A stretch of 64,000 nucleotides of DNA, from the NCBI GenBank assembly GCA_002421005.1, contig DIJC01000026.1, forward strand, positions 1 to 64,000, written 5' to 3'. The notes under the pieces are model-generated. The model worked only from the letters and a program-made list of their open reading frames with translations, was not told the DNA's origin and ran no database searches. Positions 15,885 through 23,691 of the stretch are shown in pieces. Source of the DNA: Enterobacteriaceae bacterium UBA5654. Its GTDB lineage: Bacteria > Pseudomonadota > Gammaproteobacteria > Enterobacterales > Enterobacteriaceae. Every line of letters begins with the position of its first letter. Positions within the stretch are counted from its first letter, which is position 1. Both the position numbers and the translations under genes were made by a program.

Positions 15885-18272
15885 TTACGGCAGCGCATAA
15901 GCCATCAGCGCATCGCCTGAACGGGTTCCCAGCCCGCCATGACCGCCTGCCGCAATCACCACATACTGCTTACCGTCCTCAGCCTGATAAGTCATCGGCG
16001 TCGCCTGCCCCCCCGCGGGCAGACGCGCGCGCCAGAGTTCTTTGCCGCTGGCCTCATCAAATGCCCGCAGATAATCATCCGCAGTCGCACCGGTGAAAAT
16101 CAGCCCGCTGCCGGTGATGACATTCCCGCCCATCATAAAAATCCCGGTCGGCAGCGGCGCATTCACGTGGGTGCCGAAAATGTTCATGTCGCGGGTGGTG
16201 CCTGCCGGACGTTCCCAGACGATTTTTTTACTCACCAGGTCGATAGCGTAAATTTTGCCCCACGGCGGCGCGTTACAGGGCGCATCCAGCGCACCAAGCC
16301 ACGGTTTTACAATAGCCGCCCACGGGGTGCCGTATTCGGGTCCGACGGCAAACTCTTTCGGTTTCGGGGGCTGTCCGTTGCCCCAGCCCGCCCATTTTTT
16401 CATCATACCCTGACGGATCGCCTCTTCGCTTTTCATCATCTGCATGGTGAACGGGATGTAGCTGGTGTTGGCGATCAGCACATGGCGGTTCGGGTCAACC
16501 GACGCCCCGTACCAGTCAATCACCCCGTCAAACGCCGGATAAGCGATCGAGGTTCCCTCGGCGGGCGGAGTGAAAATACCCTGATAGCGGTAGCGCTTAA
16601 ACTGAATACGGCACCACAGCTGATCGAACGGCGTCGCGCCCCACATATCGGTTTCGCGAAGCGCGGCAGGGGCCAGATTCGGCATTCCCACCGAGTCAGG
16701 CTGGGTGGCGGAAAGCCGCTCTCCCGGCAGGTGCGGATCTACAGGCACTGGCTTCTCATTAACCTGCGCCAGCGGTTTGCCGTTGCGACGGTCGAGCATA
16801 AAAAGCTGGCCCATTTTGGTGGTCTGCACCAGCGCAGGCAGCGTGCCGCCCTCTGCCGTCGGCAGATCGACCAGCGTCGGGCCAATCGGAACGTCATAAT
16901 CCCAGACGTCATGATGCACGGTCTGAAAATGCCAGCGCTCCGCCCCGGTACGAATATCCAGTGCCACCAGCGAACTGGAGTAGCGATCGTCAAACGGTCG
17001 CCTCTGTGCACCGTAATAATCGGGAGTGGCATTGCCCAGAGGAATATAAATCAGCCCCAGCGCCGGGTCGGCGGTATAGGTTCCCCAGCCGTTCGGCGTC
17101 CCGCGCGTATACTGCTCGCCGGGTTGCAGCGGCGCGTTCGCCGGAGTGCGTCCCATATCCCACGCCCACGCCAGTTGGCCGCTACGGGCGTCATATGCGC
17201 GCACCACCCCGGAAGGCTCGCCGGTCGCCTGATTATCATAAATCCATCCACCGAGGACGATCCTGCCGTCCATCACCATCGGCTGGGAAGTAATGAAATG
17301 AAAACCGGGCGGCACGTCGCCCAGATGGTCGGTCAGGCTGACAAATCCCTTCTCGCCGAAATCCTCACAGGGTTTACCGGTCATCGCGTTAAGCGCCACC
17401 AGCCGGGCATCGGCCGTCGTGGAAATGATTTTCTGCGGACAAACGGCGTCGCTGGCGTCCTCGCTCCACGCCACCCCGCGACAGGCGAGATACTGATTGG
17501 CAGCGGTGTCATTGCGCGGATCGAATTTCCACAGCGGCTTGCCGGTGGTGGCGTTCAGCGCGATCACCTGACGGTGCGGCGTACAGAGATAAAGCGCGTT
17601 ACCGACCTTAATCGGCGTCACCTCAAGGTTAAACTCGCGCCCGTTCTTGTCTTCGCCCTTTTGCATCACATCGCCCGAATTAAACTGCCACGCGGGTTGC
17701 AGCGTCGCCACGTTAGCCGGAGTGATCTGGGTGAGAGGCGAAAAACGCTGCCCGGCGGCGGTGCGCCCGTAGTATTTCCAGTCGCTGTCAGTGTCCGCTG
17801 CAACGGTGCTGCGCGCGGACGGGAACGGCTGCGGGTGAACGAAGCGGGTATCAGTCACGTGCCAGCCCGCCCAGAAAATCCCGACGATGGCGGCGAGGTA
17901 AATCACCCCGGCGAACTGCCCGCGCCGACGGGTGACCGGCAGCAGCGGACGCTGTACCCACGGCAGGCTGATCCACACCCCTGTCACTGCCGGAACAAAC
18001 AGGCGCGGCATCAGTTGCCAGCCATCCAGCCCCACTTCCCACAGCGCCCAGCCCACACAGATCAAAAAAGTGAACAGGTACAACCAGACGCCCGCCGCGC
18101 GACGACGCGTCAGCAGTACGCCGCTGATAAAAAAGCCCGCCCCAAACAGCAAATACCACGGCGTCCCGCCCAGCCAGGCCAGCCAGCCGCCTAACGTCAA
18201 ATACCCCAGCCCGATCAGCACCACCAGCCAACCGGTGATAAGGCTCCAGATGCGCGATGTAAATAATGACAC
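15885..18272 (-). CDS. Membrane-bound PQQ-dependent dehydrogenase (glucose/quinate/shikimate family)
   Basis: 795 residues, close to E. coli Gcd (796). Five membrane helices at the N-terminus (about residues 10-140) anchor an eight-bladed periplasmic propeller carrying PQQ. Conserved family segments include WKYYGRTAAGQRFSPL, EVTPIKVGNALYLCTPH, HHDVWDYDVPIGPTL (active-site Asp), TTKMGQLFMLDRRNG (PQQ-contacting Lys) and the close PAGGQATPMTY. It oxidises an aldose or a cyclic polyol and passes electrons to ubiquinone. It is divergent enough from Gcd to be a paralogue with another substrate (quinate, shikimate or another sugar). It faces the paoA-like operon across 205 bases. Confidence 0.88.
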   Translation of the reverse strand: MSLFTSRIWSLITGWLVVLIGLGYLTLGGWLAWLGGTPWYLLFGAGFFISGVLLTRRRAAGVWLYLFTFLICVGWALWEVGLDGWQLMPRLFVPAVTGVWISLPWVQRPLLPVTRRRGQFAGVIYLAAIVGIFWAGWHVTDTRFVHPQPFPSARSTVAADTDSDWKYYGRTAAGQRFSPLTQITPANVATLQPAWQFNSGDVMQKGEDKNGREFNLEVTPIKVGNALYLCTPHRQVIALNATTGKPLWKFDPRNDTAANQYLACRGVAWSEDASDAVCPQKIISTTADARLVALNAMTGKPCEDFGEKGFVSLTDHLGDVPPGFHFITSQPMVMDGRIVLGGWIYDNQATGEPSGVVRAYDARSGQLAWAWDMGRTPANAPLQPGEQYTRGTPNGWGTYTADPALGLIYIPLGNATPDYYGAQRRPFDDRYSSSLVALDIRTGAERWHFQTVHHDVWDYDVPIGPTLVDLPTAEGGTLPALVQTTKMGQLFMLDRRNGKPLAQVNEKPVPVDPHLPGERLSATQPDSVGMPNLAPAALRETDMWGATPFDQLWCRIQFKRYRYQGIFTPPAEGTSIAYPAFDGVIDWYGASVDPNRHVLIANTSYIPFTMQMMKSEEAIRQGMMKKWAGWGNGQPPKPKEFAVGPEYGTPWAAIVKPWLGALDAPCNAPPWGKIYAIDLVSKKIVWERPAGTTRDMNIFGTHVNAPLPTGIFMMGGNVITGSGLIFTGATADDYLRAFDEASGKELWRARLPAGGQATPMTYQAEDGKQYVVIAAGGHGGLGTRSGDALMAYALP

Positions 18273-18477
18273 GGCCTTCCCCTTTGTAAACTTATGTCAA
18301 TAAAGGTATAGACCGTAATGACCTTCCGCGTATCGCCAGCGGCAAATTTTCAGCAACATCTGTATCCCGCCAAAAACCCGCGTCCGGCAAAGCCGACTAC
18401 GCTTATGGGTATCCATAAAAACAGCGCACTGCGCATGTCATTTTTTTATTTTCGCGATTCACATACTGGAGAATCCA

Positions 18478-19050
18478 ATGAGCAATCTATCCTCACCCAT
18501 CGAGAGCCGTGCTCTCGTCGATACTGATTCGCCTGAAATCGCGCATCTGCGCTTTACCGTCAACGGCGAACAGCACGAGTTGGACATTGACACTCGTACC
18601 ACCCTGCTTGACGCCCTGCGCGAGCACCTGCATCTGACCGGCAGTAAAAAAGGCTGCGATCACGGCCAGTGCGGTGCCTGCACCACGCTGGTGAACGGGC
18701 GGCGCATTAACGCCTGCCTGACGCTCGCCGTGATGCATCAGAACGCCGACATTACCACCATTGAAGGTCTGGGCAGTGCGGAGGATCTGCATCCGATGCA
18801 GGCGGCATTTGTGAAGCACGACGGCTTCCAGTGTGGCTACTGCACGCCGGGGCAAATCTGCTCCTCCGTCGCTATGCTGAAGGAAATTGAAGCGGGCATT
18901 CCAAGCCACGTCACCGACGATCTGCTCTCACCCGTTGGCTTCAGCGCCGACGAAGTACGCGAGCGGATGAGCGGCAATATCTGCCGCTGCGGGGCGTACA
19001 GCAATATTCTTGCCGCCATCACCGACGTCGCGGGGGAGGCAAAAAAATGA
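18478..19050 (+). CDS. Aldehyde oxidoreductase, [2Fe-2S] subunit (PaoA-like, no Tat signal)
   Basis: 190 residues of the xanthine dehydrogenase-family iron-sulfur subunit. The plant-type cluster is held by GSKKGCDHGQCGACTTLVNG and the second cluster by GFQCGYCTPGQ and NICRCGAY, all cysteines present. It matches E. coli PaoA closely from the FTVNGEQHELD segment onward. PaoA has a ~40-residue twin-arginine signal; here the N-terminus (MSNLSSPIESRALVDTDS) has no twin Arg and no hydrophobic core, so the complex is probably cytoplasmic. A GGAG site precedes the start. It is the first gene of a run of six; its end overlaps the next gene by 4 bases. Confidence 0.92.
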   Translation: MSNLSSPIESRALVDTDSPEIAHLRFTVNGEQHELDIDTRTTLLDALREHLHLTGSKKGCDHGQCGACTTLVNGRRINACLTLAVMHQNADITTIEGLGSAEDLHPMQAAFVKHDGFQCGYCTPGQICSSVAMLKEIEAGIPSHVTDDLLSPVGFSADEVRERMSGNICRCGAYSNILAAITDVAGEAKK

Positions 19051-19997
19051 AAACATTTCACTACGAGCGGGCCACGACCGTGGCGGAAGCCGCCGCCAGC
19101 GCGGCAAAACACCCGGACGCGCGGTTTATTGCCGGTGGCACAAACCTGCTCGACCTGATGAAGCTGGAAATTGAAACCCCGCGTCATTTGATCGACGTTA
19201 ACGGCCTGCCGCTGGACCGCATTGAAGAGACGCCGGAAGGCGGTCTGCGCATCGGCGCGCTGGTGCGCAATACCGATCTGGCGGCCGACCTGCGGGTACG
19301 TCGGGACTATGGAGTGCTGTCGCGGGCGCTGCTGGCGGGCGCGTCGGGCCAACTACGTAATCAGGCGACCACGGCGGGCAATTTACTCCAGCGCACCCGC
19401 TGCCCCTATTTTTATGATACTCACCAGCCCTGCAATAAACGTCAGCCCGGCAGCGGCTGCGCGGCGCTGGACGGAGCCAGCCGCCAGCTTGCGGTAGTCG
19501 GTGCCAGTAAAGCCTGTATTGCGACCCATCCCAGCGATATGGCGGTCGCGATGCGCATCCTTGATGCCGTCATTGATACGGTTCTGCCCGACGGCAGCGA
19601 GCGCAGCATCCCGATTGCGGAATTTTACCGCGCGCCGGGCGATACGCCGCATATTGAAACCGTGCTGCGCCCCGGTGAGCTGATTGCGTCAGTGACCCTG
19701 CCCGCCCCGGTCGGCGGCAGGCAGTTTTATCAGAAGGTCCGCGACCGCGCATCCTATGCGTTTGCGCTGGTTTCGGTGGCGGTGATTATGCAGCCGGACG
19801 GCAGCGGCCGCGTGGCCTTAGGCGGCGTGGCGCCCAGACCCTGGCGCAGCGACGATGCCGATGCCGAATTAGCCAACGGCGCGAAAGCGGCCTGCCAGCG
19901 TCTGTTTGCTGACGCGCACCCGACCTCTGAAAATCAGTTTAAGCTGCTGCTGGCGGAGCGCACGCTCGCCTCGGTGCTGGCACAAGCGAGGGCATAA
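19047..19997 (+). CDS. Aldehyde oxidoreductase, FAD-binding subunit (PaoB-like)
   Basis: 316 residues, matching E. coli PaoB. An N-terminal FAD-binding domain of the VAO type (FIAGGTNLLDLMKLEI at about residues 28-43, and TTAGNLLQRTRCPYFY) and a C-terminal CO-dehydrogenase flavoprotein domain. The cysteines of RTRCPYFYDTHQPCNKRQP and SGCAAL fit the [4Fe-4S] site that is special to PaoB-type subunits. It relays electrons from the molybdenum site through the iron-sulfur clusters to FAD. It overlaps the paoA-like gene by ATGA and is followed after four bases by the large subunit. Confidence 0.92.
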   Translation: MKTFHYERATTVAEAAASAAKHPDARFIAGGTNLLDLMKLEIETPRHLIDVNGLPLDRIEETPEGGLRIGALVRNTDLAADLRVRRDYGVLSRALLAGASGQLRNQATTAGNLLQRTRCPYFYDTHQPCNKRQPGSGCAALDGASRQLAVVGASKACIATHPSDMAVAMRILDAVIDTVLPDGSERSIPIAEFYRAPGDTPHIETVLRPGELIASVTLPAPVGGRQFYQKVRDRASYAFALVSVAVIMQPDGSGRVALGGVAPRPWRSDDADAELANGAKAACQRLFADAHPTSENQFKLLLAERTLASVLAQARA

Positions 19998-20001
19998 GCA
20001 C

Positions 20002-22200
20002 ATGAAATTTGATAAACCCGCAACCGATAATCCCGTTGACCGCCTGAAAGTGGTCGGTCAGCCCCGCGACCGGATCGACGGCCCGCTGAAAACCTCCGGC
20101 AGCGCCCGCTACGCTTATGAATGGCATGATGAAGTTGATAATGTCGCTTACGGGCACGTCGTCGGCTCCGCCATTGCCAAAGGTAAAATTGCCGCCATCG
20201 ATACCGACGCCGCAAGCCGTGCGCCGGGCGTGCTGGCTATCGTGACCGCCGAAAATGCCGGACCGCTCGGCAAGGGCGAAATGAACACCGCCGCCCTGCT
20301 CGGCGGCCCGGACATCGAGCATTATCACCAGGCCATTGCGCTGGTGGTGGCGGAGACCTTTGAACAGGCGCGCGCGGCGGCGGGTCTGGTGGAGGTCCGC
20401 TATCAGCCGCAGGAGGGCGAATTCAGTCTGGCAGAGGCCAAACCGGGCGTGACGGAACCGCCGGAAGATACGCCGGATAACGTCACCGGCAACTTCCCGG
20501 AGGCGTTCGCCGCCTCGGCGATCCAGCTCGACCAGACCTACACCACCCCGGACCAGTCGCACGCCGCGATGGAGCCGCACGCCTCAATGGCGGCCTGGAA
20601 CGGTGATAAGGTCACGCTGTGGACCTCAAACCAGATGATCGCCTGGTGCCACAAAGAGCTGGCGGCGACGCTGAAGATCGCGCCAGAAAACGTGCGCGTC
20701 TGGTCGCCGTTTATCGGCGGGGGCTTTGGCAGCAAGCTGTTTTTGCGCAGCGATGCTCTGCTGGCGGCGCTGGGCGCGCGGGCGGCAAAACGTCCGGTCA
20801 AAGTGATGCTGCCGCGCCCGTTCATTCCCAATAACACCACCCATCGCCCCGCCACTATCCAGCAGATCCGTATCGGCAGCGATGCGCAGGGGCATATCAA
20901 TGCCATCTCGCACATTAGCTGGTCCGGCAATCTGCCCGGCGGAACGCCGGAAACGGCGGTGCAGCAGACCAATTTATTGTATGCCGGGGCGCACCGTCTG
21001 ACCGGCCTGCGGCTCGCTGAACTGGATTTGCCGGAAGGCAACGCGATGCGCGCACCGGGCGAAGCCGCTGGCCTGCTGGCGCTGGAAATTGCCGTGGATG
21101 AAATGGCGGAAAAAGTGGGTATCGATCCGGTGGATTTTCGCATCCTCAACGACACCCAGGTCGATCCGACCCAGCCGGAGCGTTTTTTCTCCCAGCGTCA
21201 GCTCGCCACCTGTCTGCGCGAAGGCGCAGCGCGCTTTGGCTGGCAGCAGCGGCAGTCCACGCCGGGTCAGGTGCGCGACGGGCGCTGGCTGGTCGGGATG
21301 GGCGTCGCCGCGGCCATTCGTAATAACCTGGTGGATAAATCCGCCGCCCGCGTTCATCTGGAACCCGACGGGCGGCTGATTGTGGAAACCGATATGACCG
21401 ACATCGGCACCGGCAGCTACACCATCATCGGCCAGACCGCTGCCGAAATGCTCGGCCTTCCGCTGGAGCAGGTCGAGGTCAAACTCGGCGACTCCGACTT
21501 CCCGGTCTCGGCAGGATCCGGCGGCCAGTGGGGTGCCAATACTTCCACCGCCGGGGTCTACGCGGCCTGCGTTAAGCTGCGCGAGCAGGTGGCGCAGGCG
21601 CTGGGACTCGATGCTGACGAAGCCGACTTTGCCGACGGCTACGTTCAGGCGGGCGGGCAACGCGTCGCGCTCACCGAAGCGGCACGCGGTGGCAGGCTGA
21701 CGGCGGAAGACGCCATCGAATTTGGCGATCTGGATAAAAAATACCAGCAATCGACCTTCGCCGGGCATTTTGTTGAAGTCGGCGTGGATATCGCCACCGG
21801 CGAAGTGCGCATCCGCCGGATGCTGGCGGTGTGCGCGGCGGGACGCATCCTTAACCCGAAAACCGCCCGCAGCCAGGTGATCGGTGCCATGACGATGGGC
21901 GTGGGCGCGGCGCTGATGGAGGAGCTGATTGTCGATACCCGCCGGGGCTATTTCGTCAATCACGATATGGCGACCTACGAGGTGCCCGTTCACGCCGATA
22001 TCGGCGAGCAGGAGGTCATTTTCCTTGATGAGGTCGATCCGATCTCCTCGCCGATGAAGGCAAAAGGCGTCGGCGAACTGGGTCTGTGCGGCGTGGGCGC
22101 GGCGATTGCCAATGCCATCTATAACGCCACCGGCGTGCGGGTGCGCGACTATCCGATCACTCTCGATAAGCTGCTGGCAAAACTGCCCGCGCTGGCCTGA
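20002..22200 (+). CDS. Aldehyde oxidoreductase, molybdenum-binding subunit (PaoC-like)
   Basis: 732 residues, the same length as E. coli PaoC. It binds the molybdenum cofactor (cytosine dinucleotide form in E. coli) and turns aldehydes into carboxylic acids; the E. coli enzyme prefers aromatic aldehydes. Visible features: FIGGGFGSKLFLR (about residue 236), the MRAPGEAAGLLALE turn and the catalytic Glu in KAKGVGELGLCGVGAAIA near residue 692. The start at 20002 begins MKFDKPATDNPVDRL like PaoC; upstream in-frame starts lie inside the previous gene. Confidence 0.93.
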   Translation: MKFDKPATDNPVDRLKVVGQPRDRIDGPLKTSGSARYAYEWHDEVDNVAYGHVVGSAIAKGKIAAIDTDAASRAPGVLAIVTAENAGPLGKGEMNTAALLGGPDIEHYHQAIALVVAETFEQARAAAGLVEVRYQPQEGEFSLAEAKPGVTEPPEDTPDNVTGNFPEAFAASAIQLDQTYTTPDQSHAAMEPHASMAAWNGDKVTLWTSNQMIAWCHKELAATLKIAPENVRVWSPFIGGGFGSKLFLRSDALLAALGARAAKRPVKVMLPRPFIPNNTTHRPATIQQIRIGSDAQGHINAISHISWSGNLPGGTPETAVQQTNLLYAGAHRLTGLRLAELDLPEGNAMRAPGEAAGLLALEIAVDEMAEKVGIDPVDFRILNDTQVDPTQPERFFSQRQLATCLREGAARFGWQQRQSTPGQVRDGRWLVGMGVAAAIRNNLVDKSAARVHLEPDGRLIVETDMTDIGTGSYTIIGQTAAEMLGLPLEQVEVKLGDSDFPVSAGSGGQWGANTSTAGVYAACVKLREQVAQALGLDADEADFADGYVQAGGQRVALTEAARGGRLTAEDAIEFGDLDKKYQQSTFAGHFVEVGVDIATGEVRIRRMLAVCAAGRILNPKTARSQVIGAMTMGVGAALMEELIVDTRRGYFVNHDMATYEVPVHADIGEQEVIFLDEVDPISSPMKAKGVGELGLCGVGAAIANAIYNATGVRVRDYPITLDKLLAKLPALA

Positions 22201-22215
22201 TAAGGATAAGACATC

Positions 22216-23133
22216 GTGCTGCAACAGGTTCTACAGACCATCACCCCGCAGGCTGCCCGGCAGACGGACGATCCGCTGGAGGTGCTGCGCTTCGCCACCG
22301 AGGCGCTGAACGCGGGCTATGCGACGGTACTGGTGACGCTGACCGCCATTCGTGGCGGCTCGGCGCGTCCGGTCGGCGCGCAGATGGCGGTGCGCGAAGA
22401 CGGCCTCTATTGCGGCGTGGTTTCGGGCGGCTGCGTGGAGGCGGCCGCCGCGCATGAAGCGCTGGCGGCGATCCGCGAGGGTCAGGACCGGGAGATTGTC
22501 TACGGCAAAGGGTCGCCGTGGCTGGATATCGTCCTGCCCTGCGGCGGCAGTATTACCCTCGTCCTGCACCTGCTGCGCGGGGCCGATCCGCTGACGGCGG
22601 TGCTGGCGGCAGTGGCGCAGCGTCAGCGGGCCGGGTTACGCTATTCCCCGGACGGCACGCTGGCGCAGGTCGCGCCGCCTGCCGCAACTGACTGCCACGC
22701 ACAGGGTTTCTGCATTCTCTATCGTCCTCAGCCGAGGATCGTTTTGTTCGGTCGCTCCGGCGCTGCTGACACCACCGCCAGAATTGCCGAAGCCGCAGGC
22801 TATGACGTGCATATTTGCGACGCCAGCAGGCTGAGCGCCACGACGGCGCTTATCGACCCGGATACCGCCGTGGTGCTGCTCTATCACGATCTTCATCAGG
22901 AGCTGCCGCTGCTCCAGGCGGCACTGAACGCCGCGCCGTTTTATATCGGGGCGCTCGGGAGTTATCGCACTCATCAGCAGCGCGTCGCCACCCTCACCCG
23001 CCTCGGCTACTCGTCGGCGGAGATTGCCCGCATCAACGCCCCGGTAGGGATTTTCCCGAAAGCGCGCGACGCCAGCACGCTGGCATTATCCGTGCTGGCG
23101 GACATCGCCGCCCGCCGTCAGGAGTCGGGCTAA
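22216..23133 (+). CDS. Molybdenum cofactor insertion protein (PaoD/XdhC-like)
   Basis: 305 residues of the XdhC/CoxI family. Such chaperones bind the modified molybdenum cofactor and insert it into the matching hydroxylase. The N-terminal XdhC/CoxI domain is marked by GSARPVGAQMAV and VVSGGCVEAAAA, and the C-terminal Rossmann part by IVLFGRSGAADTTARIAEAAGYDVHI and FYIGALGSYRTHQQR. The start is GTG at 22216, 15 bases after the large-subunit stop. Its stop overlaps the next start by one base (TAATG), so it is tightly coupled to its neighbours. Confidence 0.9.
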   Translation: MLQQVLQTITPQAARQTDDPLEVLRFATEALNAGYATVLVTLTAIRGGSARPVGAQMAVREDGLYCGVVSGGCVEAAAAHEALAAIREGQDREIVYGKGSPWLDIVLPCGGSITLVLHLLRGADPLTAVLAAVAQRQRAGLRYSPDGTLAQVAPPAATDCHAQGFCILYRPQPRIVLFGRSGAADTTARIAEAAGYDVHICDASRLSATTALIDPDTAVVLLYHDLHQELPLLQAALNAAPFYIGALGSYRTHQQRVATLTRLGYSSAEIARINAPVGIFPKARDASTLALSVLADIAARRQESG

Positions 23134-23681
23134 TGCCGGTAGTAATTATTCTTGCCGCCGGTAAGGGCGAGCGCTTTCTGGCCTCCGGCGGAACAACGCA
23201 TAAGCTGGACGCCCTGCTGAACGGCAAAACCGTGCTGCAACACGTTCTGGATGCCGTCAGCGCCAGCGGTCTGGGTGGGCATCTGGTCCGCCCCGACGGC
23301 GGCACGCCGGGCATGGGCGATTCCATTGCCGCAGGCGTTAGCGCCCTGCCGGATGCGGACGGCTGGCTGATCCTGCCCGGCGATTTACCCTTTATCCGCC
23401 CCGCCACCCTGCACGCCGTGGCACGCGCCCTGCTCAGCAGCAGCGTCGTGGTGCCCCGCTACCGCCAGCAATACGGCCATCCGGTGGCCTTTCGCCACGA
23501 GCACCGCGACGCCCTGTGCGCCCTTTCCGGTGACGTCGGTGCCGCCGCGATTGTCCGCACCGCCAGAGCCAGCGGCGGAGTGCGGGATCTGGCGCTCGAA
23601 GATGGCGGGATCGTGCAGGACATCGACACGCTTTCCGACCTGCTGACCGCCCGCAGGCATACTTTCGATCATCAACCCTGA
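23133..23681 (+). CDS. MobA/MocA-like nucleotidyltransferase
   Basis: 182 residues with the nucleotidyltransferase signature VVIILAAGKGERF at the N-terminus, the PGDLPFI metal-binding turn (about residue 86) and YGHPVAFRHEH further on. The family transfers CMP or GMP to molybdopterin. In this operon it would make the dinucleotide cofactor (probably cytosine, as MocA does) for the PaoC-like subunit. The ATG at 23133 overlaps the previous stop; a longer frame beginning earlier lies out of phase inside the PaoD-like gene and was not used. Confidence 0.85.
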   Translation: MPVVIILAAGKGERFLASGGTTHKLDALLNGKTVLQHVLDAVSASGLGGHLVRPDGGTPGMGDSIAAGVSALPDADGWLILPGDLPFIRPATLHAVARALLSSSVVVPRYRQQYGHPVAFRHEHRDALCALSGDVGAAAIVRTARASGGVRDLALEDGGIVQDIDTLSDLLTARRHTFDHQP

Positions 23682-23691
23682 GGAACACCGC

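Noticed and set aside
15939..18194. 751-residue open frame on the plus strand inside the PQQ dehydrogenase gene
   Set aside because: Antisense frame opened by high G+C at third codon positions; Arg/Pro/Gln/His-rich, no domain, no ribosome-binding site, while the minus strand encodes a clear dehydrogenase.
20974..22224. 416-residue minus-strand frame inside the PaoC-like gene
   Set aside because: Shadow frame; the sense strand has full family motifs to its last codon.
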